Origin: Mikania micrantha
Lineage: Eukaryota; Streptophyta; Magnoliopsida; Asterales; Asteraceae
Length of the DNA: 64,000 bases
NCBI GenBank assembly: GCA_009363875.1
Contig: CM018682.1
Coordinates: 61,898,031 to 61,962,030, forward strand
Direction: 5' to 3'
Shown here piece after piece: positions 11,066 to 23,232 of the stretch. Position 1 is the first letter of the stretch. Every line of letters begins with the position of its first letter. The position numbers and the translations under genes are program-made. A model generated the notes under the pieces. The model was not told the origin of the DNA. It saw only the letters and a program-made list of their open reading frames with translations, and made no database searches.

Positions 11066-13464
11066 TGTTAGTGCACGGATTTATCAACAGCTTTCGATGA
11101 TTACTTAAGACATTGTTTTTAGTCTAAATCATGTATTTGAGTTGTATTTTGTATTTTACTTGAATTTCTAGTATTGGTCAAGTATTGATTGTCGATGCTA
11201 ATGGTATCGATATGAGTTCCACCGATACTAGTAGTATCGACACATATATTGTCAATACTAGTAATATCGGTATGTTAGTTGTCGATATTAATAGTATCGA
11301 TGCCGCCGATGCTAGTTGCCTATGTATAGGCAAGTGTTTGATTTTGTATATAGTGCTTCATTCACAATATTACGATTTTCTTTGAATCTAGAGGGAGAAA
11401 CATTTTAGAGAGACTTTGCATTTCATTCTTATTATTAATAGTCTTGTAATCCGATCTTCATTCAATGAGAATTCAAATCATATACATTGTCTTCTTCATA
11501 CTCTCACACACACATCGACACGTTTATGGATTCCGCACGTTTTTGAGTCGATTGATCTCAGTTTTATCCAATGCAAACGGACTTTCAAGTGGTATGAGAG
11601 ACTTAGTGCTCGGTTCTAAGATCACATTGCGTGTTTTGAATAGATTTGGATTGTTGAAGATTTAAAATTTGAAAGTTTGTTGAAGATGAAAATTTGCAGC
11701 CACGTTTTTAGACAAATTGATGATTTTCAGATGTGATTTTGATCAAATTGACGGGCTAGGGTTGTGTATTTTTGAATTACGAAGAGATTGATATAAAATT
11801 CGACTTTTAGCTCTCAAAAATGAAGATTTTAGAAGGATTCTTGTGATTTTTCGAGCTGTTCGGACTTAACAGATTTTCCCGCCAATTTCTAGCATCGATA
11901 CTATTAGTATCGGTGGAATCTTGGGTGATAATATTAGTATCGACGGAATCTTTATCGATACTATTAGTATCGGTGGAAACTTCATCGATACTATTAGTAT
12001 CGGTGGAATCTTTGTAGATACTATTAGTATCGGTGAAATCTTTGTAGATACTTTTAGTATGTGCATTGACTTTTTCAGATTATTATTATCAGCGTTGACT
12101 TTTGTAGCTACTGTCAGTATCTACAAAAACAAGACCTTAAAAAGTTTTCGAGGTGTTGAAAATTTTTCCTCAGGAATTCAAAATTGAAAATTATTCAAGA
12201 TTATCTACTTTGTTTTGTAAAACGGAGATTGAAAATATGTCAAAGCTTCCGGTTCTTTTCTTGCTTAGCGATTTTTCATCTTGGCGTACACAATTTGAAG
12301 CATTTCTCGTGCTTGTTGACCCGAATCTCAAAATTCATAAATTTTTGATCGATATTTTCAACCTAAGCTCAATGGAGTTTATAAAAATTCATTAAGATTA
12401 AATAAAGAAGAGAACGAATGCTATGATCGTCAGAAGAATGTTTTTACCATGCTTTCTATGGCAATCTCCAAAGATATTTTTCAGACTTTCAAGTAGATCA
12501 AGAATTCTAATGATCTTTGGATTGCTATAGCCAACTTGTGTGATGATTCTAAATTTAGGAATGGCACTCATGATTTAAAAGATCAGATTGATGAACTGAA
12601 AGCTGAAGTTATGAGATTAAATAAAAGATGTGATAAATTTAAATTGTTTAAACAAGAAAATACAAGATTAAAGAAAGAAATTGAAGATTTGAAGATTAAA
12701 TCTGAACTCTAGGAAAAGCGGATGGATGAAGATCATGTTGATATTTCTAAGGAAATATTCAAGTCAATATCCAAACCTGTTGAGTGCCAGAAACAAAAGA
12801 GGAAATGGAAAACAAGGAGTAGGTCAAGAAAGTCAAGTTACAACAAGAAAAAGACAAAGAATGTCAACTTAATTGACTTAGTGACTAAAGCTTTCAATGT
12901 TTATTTTCAAATAAAAAATATGAAGACAAAACATGTTTATAAACCACATCCATATAATTCAAGATATTCTGTTCCAATTGTGAAATAGAATAATTTCAAA
13001 ATTTATAGTGGTTATAGACAAAGAAATACAATGTGTTTTCAATCGTATACTCAGTCTTTTCAGCAAACTTGGAATACTTAGAGATCTGGTTCCAGTATGG
13101 ATTGAAAAAGAATGTATCACATTAATCATGAGATTCACAAAGAAGCTAAATGCCAATTTAATGAAAATGAAACAATAATATTGAAGCCCAAACCTAAGAG
13201 GGTTTGGAAGGTTGTTAATTCTCATTCCCAAGCTATGACTAAGGGGGAGAAGGTTAGCACATAAAGATAGTAAAAGCTATGGGTGATTAATTATTGTTAT
13301 TGGAATTCAATAATTCCGAATACAACTCTTATATTTGAGAAGGAGGAGAAACAATTTCAGAGACTTGTAGATCTTGATCTGTCCTAAGAAACTTGCTGGA
13401 AGCTACTGTTTGTCTCAAACGAGCTGATTAGAGAATAATCACCGAGCTGTTGTTAAGGGGGGCC
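11066..13464 (+). repeat. Array unit U3 (2399 bp), 3' end switches type
   Basis: LTR-like part 11066-11587, minisatellite 11894-12060, gag remnant 12183-13264. It follows U1/U2 up to about 13140. Beyond that it has private variants (GCTAAATGCCAATTTAATG, GAGAAGGTTAGC) and, further on, changes shared with U4 and later units (AATCACCGAGC, TCTAGATCATG after the boundary). This marks the edge of the U1-U3 group. Confidence 0.92.
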
Positions 13465-13621
13465 TGTTAGTGCACGGATTTATCAACAGCTTTCGATGAT
13501 TACTTAAGACATTGTTTTTAGTCTAGATCATGTATTTGAGTTGTATTTTGTATTTTACTTGAATTTCTAGTATTGGTCAAGTATTGATTGTCGATGCTAA
13601 TGGTATCGATATGAGTTCCAC

Positions 13622-13698
13622 CGATACTAGTAGTATCGACACGTATATTGTCGATACTAGTAGTATCGACACGTATATTGTCGATACTAGTAGTATCG
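13622..13698 (+). repeat. LTR palindrome array: CGATACTA-G-TAGTATCG every 30 bp
   Basis: Three perfect 17-bp inverted repeats start at 13622, 13652 and 13682, separated by a 13-bp linker (ACACGTATATTGT). They lie about 50 bp upstream of the TATA palindrome, a position suited to an enhancer. U1-U3 and U10-U16 have two copies, with mismatches in U1-U3 (GTCAATACTAGTAATATCG); U4-U8 have three; U9 is rearranged. Confidence 0.85.
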
Positions 13699-13744
13699 GT
13701 ATGCTAGTTGTCGATATTAATAGTATCGATGCCGCCGATGCTAG

Positions 13745-13762
13745 TTGCCTATATATAGGCAA
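13745..13762 (+). promoter_or_regulatory. TATA box inside an 18-bp perfect palindrome
   Basis: TTGCCTATATATAGGCAA equals its own reverse complement and centres on TATATATA. It is the best promoter candidate of the unit. U1-U3 read TATGTATA, which breaks both the palindrome and the TATA box; U13 and U14 have one change in the left arm (TTGCTTATATATAGGC). Confidence 0.6.
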
Positions 13763-14017
13763 GTGTTTGATTTTGTATATAGTGCTTCATTTACAATATT
13801 ACGATTTTCTTTGAATCTAGAGGGAGAAACATTTTAGAGAGACTTTGCATTTCATTCTTATTATTAATAGTCTTGTAATCCGATCTTCATTCAATGAGAA
13901 TTCAAATCATATACATTGTCTTCTTCATACTCTCACACACACATCGACACGTTAATGGATTCCGCACGTTTTTGAGTCGAGTGATCTCAGTTTTATCCAA
14001 TGCAAACGGACTTTCAA

Positions 14018-14030
14018 GTGGTATGAGAGA
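14018..14030 (+). other. Degenerate primer-binding site
   Basis: TGGTATGAGAGAC lies two bases after the LTR-like end, where LTR retroelements have TGGTATCAGAGC, complementary to the 3' end of initiator-Met tRNA. All units share the C-to-G change, which should weaken primer pairing. Confidence 0.55.
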
Positions 14031-14322
14031 CTTAGTGCTCGGTTCTGAGATCACATTGCGTGTTTTGAATAGATTCGGATTGTTGAAGATTTAAAATTTG
14101 AAAGTTTGTTGAAGATGAAAATTTGCAGCCACGTTTTTAGACAAATTGATGATTTTCAGATGTGATTTTGATCAAATTGAGGGGCTAGGGTTGTGTATTT
14201 TTGAATTACGAAGAGATTGATATAAAATTCGACTTTTAGCTCTCAAAAATGAAGATTTTAGAAGGATTCTTGTGATTTTTCGAGCTGTTCGGACTTAACA
14301 GATTTTCTCGCCAATTTCTTCC
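14031..14322 (+). other. Untranslated leader of the unit
   Basis: AT-rich, strongly conserved between units, no credible ORF. The ACATT target of the family 2 chromovirus in U16 lies in the first 30 bases of the equivalent region. Confidence 0.6.
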
Positions 14323-14490
14323 ATCGATACTATTAGTATCGGTGGAATCTTGGGTGATAATATTAGTATCGACGGAATCTTTATCGATACTATTAGTATC
14401 GGTGGAAACTTCATCGATACTATTAGTATCGGTGGAATCTTTGTAGATACTATTAGTATCGGTGAAATCTTTGTAGATACTATTAGTATG
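14323..14490 (+). repeat. Internal 30-bp minisatellite with CGATACTA-T-TAGTATCG cores
   Basis: Six 30-bp repeats in the leader upstream of gag. The best copies carry the same 17-bp palindrome as the LTR array but with T in the centre, and a different 13-bp linker (GTGGAATCTTCAT type). The total is about 168 bp in U1-U5, U10, U11, U13, U14 and U16, and 198 bp (one more repeat) in U6-U9, U12 and U15. As 30 is a multiple of 3 the repeats are open in several frames; this explains the SIGGIFIDT-type peptides. Confidence 0.9.
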
Positions 14491-14611
14491 TGCATTGACT
14501 TTTTCAGATTATTATTATCAGCGTTGACTTTTGTAGCTACTGTCAGTATCTACAAAAACAAGACTTTAAAAAGTTTTCGAGGTGTTGAAAATTTTTCCTC
14601 AGGAATTCAAA

Positions 14612-15693
14612 ATTGAAAATTATTCAAGATTATCTACTTTGTTTTGTAAAACGGAGATTGAAAATATGTCAAAGCTTCCGGTTCTTTTCTTGCTTAGCGA
14701 TTTTTCATCTTGGCGTACACAATTTGAAGCATTTCTCGTGCTTGTTGACCCGAATCTCAAAATTCATATATTTTTGATTGATATTTTCAACCTAAGCTCA
14801 ATGGAGTTTATAAAAATTCATTAAGATTAAATAAAGAAGAGAACGAATGCTATGATCGTCAGAAGAATGTTTTTACCATGCTTTCTATGGCAATCTCCAA
14901 AGATATTTTTCAGACTTTCAAGCAGATCAAGAATTCTAATGATCTTTGGATTGCTATAGCCAACTTGTGTGATGATTCTAAATTTAAGAATGGTACTCAT
15001 GATTTAAAAGATGAGATCGATGAACTGAAAGCTGAAGTTATGAGATTAAATAAAAGATGTGATAAATTTAAATTGTTTAAACAAGAAAATACAAGGTTAA
15101 AGAAAGAAATTGAAGATTTGAAGATTAAATCTGAACTCTAGGAAAAGCGGATGGATGAAGATCATGTTGATATTTCTAAGGAAATATTCAAGTCAATATC
15201 CAAACCTGTTGAGTGCCAGAAACAAAAGAGGAAGAGGAAAACAAGGAGGAGGTCAAGAAAGTCAAGTTACAACAAGAAAAAGACAAAGAATGTCAACTTA
15301 ATTGACATAGTGACTAAAGCTTTCAATGTTTTTTTTCAAATAAAAAATATGAAGACAAAACATGTTTATAAACCACATCCATATAATTCAAGATATTCTG
15401 TTCCAATTGTGAAAGAGAATAATTTCAAAATTTATAGTGGTTATAGACAAAGAAATACAATGTGTTTTCAATCGTATACTCAGTCTTTTCAGCAAACTTG
15501 GAATACTTAGAGATCTGGTTCCAGTATGGATTGAAAAAGAATGTATCACATTAATCATGAGATTCACAAAGAAGCTGAATGCCAATTTCATGAAAATGAA
15601 ACAATAATATTGAAGCCCAAACCAAAGAGGGTTTGGAAGGTTGTTAATTCTCATACCCAGGCTATAACTAAGGGGGAGAATGTTAGCACATAA
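14612..15693 (+). pseudogene. Copia-type gag remnant of the reference unit U4
   Basis: Two blocks in different frames. Block 1 (to the stop after FIKIH at 14824) contains FSSWRTQFEAFLVLVDPNLKIH, which resembles the start of the copia gag domain (W...FE.FL...D..L). Block 2 (from about 14830) begins RLNKEENECYDRQKNVF, continues ISKDIFQTFKQIKNSNDLW and then has a heptad-like charged stretch and a Lys/Arg-rich run. A one-base shift separates the blocks in the units I compared. Further stops: TAG after SEL (15139), then TAG after QQTWNT and TGA after GSSMD; the frame ends KGENVST before the next purine run. No zinc knuckle, protease, RT or integrase is present, so the unit is non-autonomous. It would have bound element RNA; now it is not expected to give a full protein. 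Confidence 0.72.
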
Positions 15694-15893
15694 AGATAGT
15701 AAAAGCTTTGGGTGATTAGTTATTGTTATTGGAATTCAATAATTCCGAATACAACTCTTATATTTGAGAAGGAGGAGAAACAATTTCAGAGACTTGTAGA
15801 TCTTGATCTGTCCTAAGAAAGTTGCTGGAAGCTACTGTTTGTCTCATACGAGCTGATCAGAGAATAATCAACGAGCTGTCGTTAAGGGGGGCC
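15670..15893 (+). other. Two PPT-like tracts about 200 bp apart
   Basis: ACTAAGGGGGAGAA|TGTTAGCAC begins at about 15667 and TTAAGGGGGGCC|TGTTAGTGCAC ends at the next unit boundary (15894). Both look like a copia PPT followed by an LTR start (TGTTAG). I place the boundary at the second. The roughly 210 bp between them have no ORF and are conserved in all units. Confidence 0.55.
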
Positions 15894-18322
15894 TGTTAGT
15901 GCACGGATTTATCAACAGCTTTCGATAATTACTTAAGACATTGTTTTTAGTCTAGATCATGTATTTGAGTTGTATTTTGTATTTTACTTGAATTTCTAGT
16001 ATTTGTCAAGTATTGATTGTCGATGCTAATGGTATCGATATGAGTTCCACCGATACTAGTAGTATCGACACGTATATTGTCGATACTAGTAGTATCGACA
16101 CGTATATTGTCGATACTAGTAGTATCGGTATGTTAGTTGTCGATATTAATAGTATCGATGCCGCCGATGCTAGTTGCCTATATATAGGCAAGTGTTTGAT
16201 TTTGTATATAGTGCTTCATTCACAATATTACGATTTTCTTTGAATCTAGAGGGAGAAACATTTTAGAGAGACTTTGCATTTCCTTCTTATTATTAATAGT
16301 CTTGTAATCCGATCTTCATTCAATGAGAATTCAAATCATATACATTGTCTTCTTCATACTCTCACACACACATCGACACGTTTATGCATTCCGTACGTTT
16401 TTGAGTCGAGTGACCTCAGTTTTATCCAATGCAAACGGACTTTCAAGTGGTATGAGAGACTTAGTGCTCGGTTCTAAGATCACATAGCGTGTTTTGAATA
16501 GATTCGGATTGTTGAAGATTTAAAATTTGAAAGTTTGTTGAAGATGAAAATTTGCAGCCACGTTTTTAGACAAATTGATGATTTTCAGATGTGATTTTGA
16601 TCAAATTGACGGGCTAGGGTTGTGTATTTTTGAATTACGAAGAGATTGATATAAAATTCGACTTTTAGCTCTCAAAAATGAAGATTTTAGAAGGATTCTT
16701 GTGATTTTTCGAGCTGTTCGGACTTAACAGATTTTCCCGCCAATTTCTTGCATCGATACTATTAGTATCGGTGGAATCTTGGGTGATAATATTAGTATCG
16801 ACGAAATCTTTATCCATACTATGAGTATCGGTGGAATCTTCATCGATACTATTAGTATCGGTGGAATCTTTGTAGATACTATTAGTATCGGTGAAATCTT
16901 TGTAGATACTATTAGTATGTGCATTGACTTTTTCAGATTATTATTATCAGCGTTGACTTTTGTAGCTACTGTCAGTATCTACAAAAACAAGACTTTCAAA
17001 ATTTTTCGAAGTGTTGAAAATTTTTCCTCGGGAATTCAAAATGGAAAATTATTCAAGATTATCTACTTTGTTTTGTAAAACGGAGATTGAAAATATGTCA
17101 AAGCTTCCGGTTCTTTTCTTGCTTAGCGATTTTTCATCTTGGCGTACACAATTTGACGCATTTCTCGTGCTTGTTGACCCGAATCTCCAAATTCATATAT
17201 TTTTGATTGATATTTTCAACCTAAGCTCAATGGAGTTTATAAAAATTCATTAAGATTAAATAAAGAAGAGAACGAATGCTATGATCGTCAGAAGAATGTT
17301 TTTACCATGCTTTCTATGGCAATCTCCAAAGATATTTTTCAGACTTTCAAGCAGATCAAGAATTCTAATGATCTTTGGATTGCTATAGCCAACTTGTGTG
17401 ATGATTCTAAATTTAGGAATGGTACTCATGATTTAAAAGATCAGATTGATGAACTGAAAGCTGAAGTTATGAGATTAAATAAAAGATGTGATAAATTTAA
17501 ATTGTTTAAACAAGAAAATACAAGATTAAAGAAAGAAATTGAAGATTTGAAGATTAAATCTGAACTCTAGGAAAAGTGGATGGATGAAGATCATGTTGAT
17601 ATTTCTAAGGAAATATTCAAGTCAATATCCAAACCTGTTGAGAGCCAAAAACAAAAGAGGAAAAGGAAAACAAGGAGGAGGTCAAGAAAGTCAAGTTACA
17701 ACAAGAAAAAGACAAAGAATGTCAACTTAATTGACTTAGTGACTAAAGCTTTCAATGTTTATTTTCAAATAAAAAATATGAAGACAAAACATGTTTATAA
17801 ACCACATCCATATAATTCAAGATATTCTGTTCCAATTGTGAAACAGAATAATTTCAAAATTTATAGTGGTTATAGACAAAGAAATACAATGTGTTTTCAA
17901 TCGTATACTCAGTCTTTTCAGCAAACTTGGAATACTTAGAGATCTGGTTCCAGTATGGATTGAAAAAGAAGGTATCACATTAATCATGAGATTCACAAAG
18001 AAGCTGAATGCCAATTTCATGAAAATGAAACAATAATATTGAAGCCCAAACCAAAGAGGGTTTGGAAGGTTGTTAATTCTCATACCCAGGCTATTACTAA
18101 GGGGGAGAATGTTAGCACATAATGATAGTAAAAGCTTTGGGTGATTAATTATTGTTATTGGAATTCAATAATTCCGAATACAACTCTTATATTTGAGAAG
18201 GAGGAGAAACAATTTCAAAGACTTATAGATCTTGATCTGTCCTAAGAAAGTTGCTGGAAGCTACTGTTTGTCTCAAACGAGCTGATTAGAGAATAATCAC
18301 CGAGCTGTTGTTAAGGGGGGCC
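15894..18322 (+). repeat. Array unit U5 (2429 bp)
   Basis: LTR-like part 15894-16445 (552 bp, three palindromes). Minisatellite 16752-16919 with private changes (TATCCATACTATGAG). The gag remnant 17041-18122 has an ATG, a CAG at the first TAG site of U1-U3, and TAG after SEL. The PIVK site now reads AAACAG, as in most later units. Confidence 0.92.
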
Positions 18323-20775
18323 TGTTAGTGCACGGATTTATGAACAGCTTTCGATGATTACTTAAGACATTGTTTTTAGTCTAGATCATGTATTTGAGTT
18401 GTATTTTGTATTTTACTTGAATTTCTAGTATCGGTCAAGTATTGATTGTCGATGCTAATGGTATCGATATGAGTTCCACCGATACTAGTAGTATCGACAC
18501 GTATATTGTCGATACTAGTAGTATCGACACGTATATTGTCGATACTAGTAGTATCGGTATGTTAGTTGTCGATATTAATAGTATCGATGCCGCCGATGCT
18601 AGTTGCCTATATATAGGCAAGTGTTTGATTTTGTATATAGTGCTTCATTCACAATATTACGATTTTCTTTGAATCTAGAGGGAGAAACATTTTAGAGAGA
18701 CTTTGCATTTCCTTCTTATTATTAATAGTCTTGTAATCCGATCTTCATTCAATGAGAATTCAAATCATATACATTGTCTTCTTCATACTCTCACACACAC
18801 ATCGACACGTTTATGGATTCCGTACGTTTTTGAGTCGAGTGACCTCAGTTTTATCCAATGCAAACGGACTTTCAAGTGGTATGAGAGACTTAGTGCTCGG
18901 TTCTAAGATCACATAGCGTGTTTTGAATAGATTCGGATTGTTGAAGATTTAAAATTTGAAAGTTTGTTGAAGATGAAAATTTGCAGCCACGTTTTTAGAC
19001 AAATTGATGATTTTCAGATGTGATTTTGATCAAATTGACGGGCTAGGGTTGTGTATTTTTGAATTACGAAGAGATTGATATAAAATTCGACTTTTAGCTC
19101 TCAAAAATGAAGATTTTAGAAGGATTCTTGTGATTTTTCGAGCTGTTCGGACTTAACAGATTTTACCGCCAATTTCTTGCATCTATACTATTAGTATCGA
19201 CGGAATCTTCATCGATACTATTAGTATCGGTGGAATCTTGGGTGATACTATTAGTATCGACGGAATCTTTATCGATACTATTAATATCGGGGGAATCTTC
19301 ATCGATACTATTAGTATAGGTGGAATCTTTGTAGATACTATTAGTATCGGTGAAATCTTTGTAGATACCATTAGTATGAGCATTGACTTTTTCAGATTAT
19401 TAGTATCAGCGTTGACTTTTGTAGCTACTGTCAGTATCTACAAAAACAAGACAGAAAATTTTTCGAAGTGTTGAAAATTTTTCTCAAGAATTCAAAATGG
19501 AAAATTATTCAAGATTATCTACTTTGTTTTGTAAAACGGAGATTGAAAATATGTCAAAGCTTCCGGTTCTTTTCTCGCTTAGCGATTTTTCATCTTGGGT
19601 ACACAATTTGAAGCATTTCTTGTGCTTGTTGACCCGAATCTCAAAATTCATATATTTTTGATTGATATTTTCAACCTAAGCTCAATGGAGTTTATAAAAA
19701 TTCATTAGATTAAATAAAGAAGAGAAGGAATGCTATGATCGTCAGAAGAATGTTTTTTCCATGCTTTCTATGGCAATCTCCAAAGATATTTTTCAGACTT
19801 TCAAGCAGATCAAGAATTCTAATGATCTTTGGATTGCTATAGCCAACTTGTGTGATGATTCTAAATTTAAGAATGGTACTCATGATTTAAAAGATCAGAT
19901 TGATGAACTGAAAGCTGAAGTTATGAGATTAAATAAAAGATGTGATAAATTTAAATTGTTTAAACAAGAAAATACAAGATTAAAGAAAGAAATTGAAGAT
20001 TTGAAGATTAAATCTGAACTCTAGGAAAAGCGGATGGATGAAGATCATGTTGATATTTCTAAGGAAATATTCAAGTCAATATCCAAACCTGTTGAGTGCG
20101 AGAAACAAAAGAGGAAAAGGAAAACAAGGAGGAGGTCAAGAAAGTCAAGTTACAACAAGAAAAAGACAAAGAATGTCAACTTAATTGACTTATTGACTAA
20201 AGCTTTCAATGTTTATTTTCAAATAAAAAATATGAAGACAAAACATGTTTATAAACCACATCCATATAATTCAAGATATTCTGTTCCAATTGTGAAACAG
20301 AATAATTTCAAAATTTATGGTGGTTATAGACAAAGAAATACAATGTGTTTTCAATCGTATACTCAGTCTTTTCAGCAAACTTGGAATACTTAGAGATCTG
20401 GTTCCAGTATGGATTGAAAAAGAAGGTATCACATTAATCATGAGATTCACAAAGAAGCTGAATGCCAATTTCATGAAAATGAAACAATAATATTGAAGCC
20501 CAAACCAAAGAGGGTTTGGAAGGTTGTTAATTCTCATACCCAGGCTATTACTAAGGGGGAGAATGTTAGCACAAAAAGATAGTAAAAGCTTTGGGTGATT
20601 AATTATTGTTATTGGAATTCAATAATTCCGAATACAACTCAATATTTGAGAAGGAGGAGAAACAATTTCAGAGACTTGTAGATCTTGATCTGTCCTAAGA
20701 AAGTTGCTGGAAGCTACTGTTTGTCTCAAACGAGCTGATTAGAGAATAATCAACGAGCTGTTGTTAAGGGGGGCC
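18323..20775 (+). repeat. Array unit U6 (2453 bp)
   Basis: LTR-like part 18323-18874. Minisatellite 19181-19378 is one repeat longer (198 bp) and starts with a changed copy (ATCTATAC). The gag remnant 19497-20582 lacks one base near TCTTGGGTACAC relative to U7, adding a frameshift. The final stop after NVST is lost (ACAAAAAGATAG), as in U7 and U8. Confidence 0.92.
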
Positions 20776-23232
20776 TGTTAGTGCACGGATTTATGAACAG
20801 CTTTCGATGATTACTTAAGACATTGTTTTTAGTCTAGATCATGTATTTGAGTTGTATTTTGTATTTTACTTGAATTTCTAGTATCGGTCAAGTATTGATT
20901 GTCGATGCTAATGGTATCGATATGAGTTCCACCGATACTAGTAGTATCGACACGTATATTGTCGATACTAGTAGTATCGACACGTATATTGTCGATACTA
21001 GTAGTATCGGTATGTTAGTTGTCGATATTAATAGTATCGATGCCGCCGATGCTAGTTGCCTATATATAGGCAAGTGTTTGATTTTGTATATAGTGCTTCA
21101 TTCACAATATTACGATTTTCTTTGAATCTAGAGGGAGAAACATTTTAGAGAGACTTTGCATTTCCTTCTTATTATTAATAGTCTTGTAATCCGATCTTCA
21201 TTCAATGAGAATTCAAATCATATACATTGTCTTCTTCATACTCTCACACACACATCGACACGTTTATGCATTCCGTACGTTTTTGAGTCGAGTGACCTCA
21301 GTTTTATCCAATGCAAACGGACTTTCAAGTGGTATGAGAGACTTAGTGCTCGGTTCTAAGATCACATAGCGTGTTTTGAATAGATTCGGATTGTTGAAGA
21401 TTTAAAATTTGAAAGTTTGTTGAAGATGAAAATTTGCAGCCACGTTTTTAGACAAATTGATGATTTTCAGATGTGATTTTGATCAAATTGACGGGCTAGG
21501 GTTGTGTATTTTTGAATTACGAAGAAATTGATATAAAATTCGACTTTTAGCTCTCAAAAGTGAAGATTTTAGAAGGATTCTTGTGATTTTTCGAGCTGTT
21601 CGGACTTAACAGATTTTACCGCCAATTTCTTGCATCTATACTATTAGTATCGACGGAATCTTCATCGATACTATTAGTATCGGTGGAATCTTGGGTGATA
21701 CTATTAGTATCGACGGAATCTTTATCGATACTATTAATATCGGGGGAATCTTCATCGATACTATTAGTATAGGTGGAATCTTTGTAGATACTATTAGTAT
21801 CGGTGAAATCTTTGTAGATACCATTAGTATGAGCATTGACTTTTTCAGATTATTAGTATCAGCGTTGACTTTTGTAGCTACTGTCAGTATCTACAAAAAC
21901 AAGACAGAAAATTTTTCGAAGTGTTGAAAATTTTTTCTCAAGAATTCAAAATGGAAAATTATTCAAGATTATCTACTTTGTTTTGTAAAACGGAGATTGA
22001 AAATATGTCAAAGCTTCCGGTTCTTTTCTCGCTTAGCGATTTTTCATCTTGGGGTACACAATTTGAAGCATTTCTTGTGCTTGTTGACCCGAATCTCAAA
22101 ATTCATATATTTTTGATTGATATTTTCAACCTAAGCTCAATGAAGTTTATAAAAATTCATTTAGATTAAATAAACAAGAGAAGGAATGCTATAATCGTCA
22201 GAAGAATGTTTTTTCCATGCTTTCTATGGCAATCTCCAAAGATATTTTTCAGACTTTCAAGCAGATCAAGAATTCTAATGATCTTTGGATTGCTATAGCC
22301 AACTTGTGTGATGATTCTAAATTTAAGAATGTTACTCATGATTTAAAAGATCAGATTGATGAACTGAAAGCTGAAGTTATGAGATTAAATAAAAGAAGTG
22401 ATAAATTTAAATTGTTTGAACAAGAAAATACAAGATTAAAGAAATAAATTGCAGATTTGAAGATTAAATCTGAACTCTAGGAAAAGCGGATGGATGAAGA
22501 TCATGTTGATATTTCTAAGGAAATATTCAAGTCAATATCCAAACCTGTTGAGTGCGAGAAACAAAAGAGGAAAAGGAAAACAAGGAGGAGGTCAAGAAAG
22601 TCAAGTTACAACAAGAAAAAGACAAAGAATGTCAACTTAATTGACTTATTGACTAAAGCTTTCAATGTTTATTTTCAAATAAAAAATATGAAGACAAAAC
22701 ATGTTTATAAACCACATCCATATAATTCAAGATATTCTGCTCCAATTGTGAAACAAAATAATTTCAAAATTTATGGTGGTTATAGACAAAGAAATACAAT
22801 GTGTTTTCAATCGGATACTCAGTCTTTTCAGCAAACTTGGAATACTTAGAGATCTGGTTCCAGTATGGATTGAAAAAGAAGGTATCACATTAATCATGAG
22901 ATTCACAAAGAAGCTGAATGCCAATTTCATGAAAATGAAACAATAATATTGAAGCCCAAACCAAAGAGGGTTTGGAAGGTTGTTAATTCTCATACCCAGG
23001 CTATTACTAAGGGGGAGAATGTTAGCACAAAAAGATAGTAAAAGCTTTGGGTGATTAATTATTGTTATTGGAATGCAATAATTCCGAATACGACTCAAAT
23101 ATTTGAGAAGGTGGAGAAACAATTTCAGAGACTTGTAGATCTTGATCTGTCCTAAGAAAGTTGCTGGAAGCTACTGTTTGTCTCAAACGAGCTGATTAGA
23201 GAATAATCAACGAGCTGTTGTTAAGGGGGGCC
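20776..23232 (+). repeat. Array unit U7 (2457 bp)
   Basis: LTR-like part 20776-21327, minisatellite 21634-21831, gag remnant 21951-23038. A TAA appears after TRLKK (AAGAAATAAATTGCAG), shared with U8 and U16 only. U7 and U8 are near twins. Confidence 0.92.

Larger units (their letters stand above)
13465..14016 (+). repeat. LTR-like segment of the reference unit U4
   Basis: It starts TGTTAGTGCACGG directly after the purine run TTAAGGGGGGCC and ends GGACTTTCA just before AGTGGTATGAGAG, a PBS-like sequence; this is the usual layout of copia LTR ends. Inside, in order: palindrome repeats, a TATA palindrome, and a U5-like tail with CTTGTAATCCGATCTTCATTCAATGAG, typical of a copia polyadenylation region. 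Because the array has no single-copy edge at an LTR, the start cannot be proved; a second possible start lies about 200 bp upstream (see the PPT entry). Confidence 0.68.
13465..15893 (+). repeat. Array unit U4 (2429 bp), used here as reference unit
   Basis: The LTR-like part is 552 bp because it has three palindrome repeats instead of two; the TATA region is the intact 18-bp palindrome. The gag start is still ATT, as in U1-U3, but the codon at the first TAG site is CAG and the PIVK stop is absent (AAAGAG). U4 therefore combines features of the U1-U3 group and of U5-U8. Sub-parts are listed separately. Confidence 0.93.

Noticed and set aside
13622..13698. CRISPR-like regular repeats with 13-bp spacers
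   Set aside because: Spacers are identical rather than unique, and the context is a plant retroelement without cas genes.
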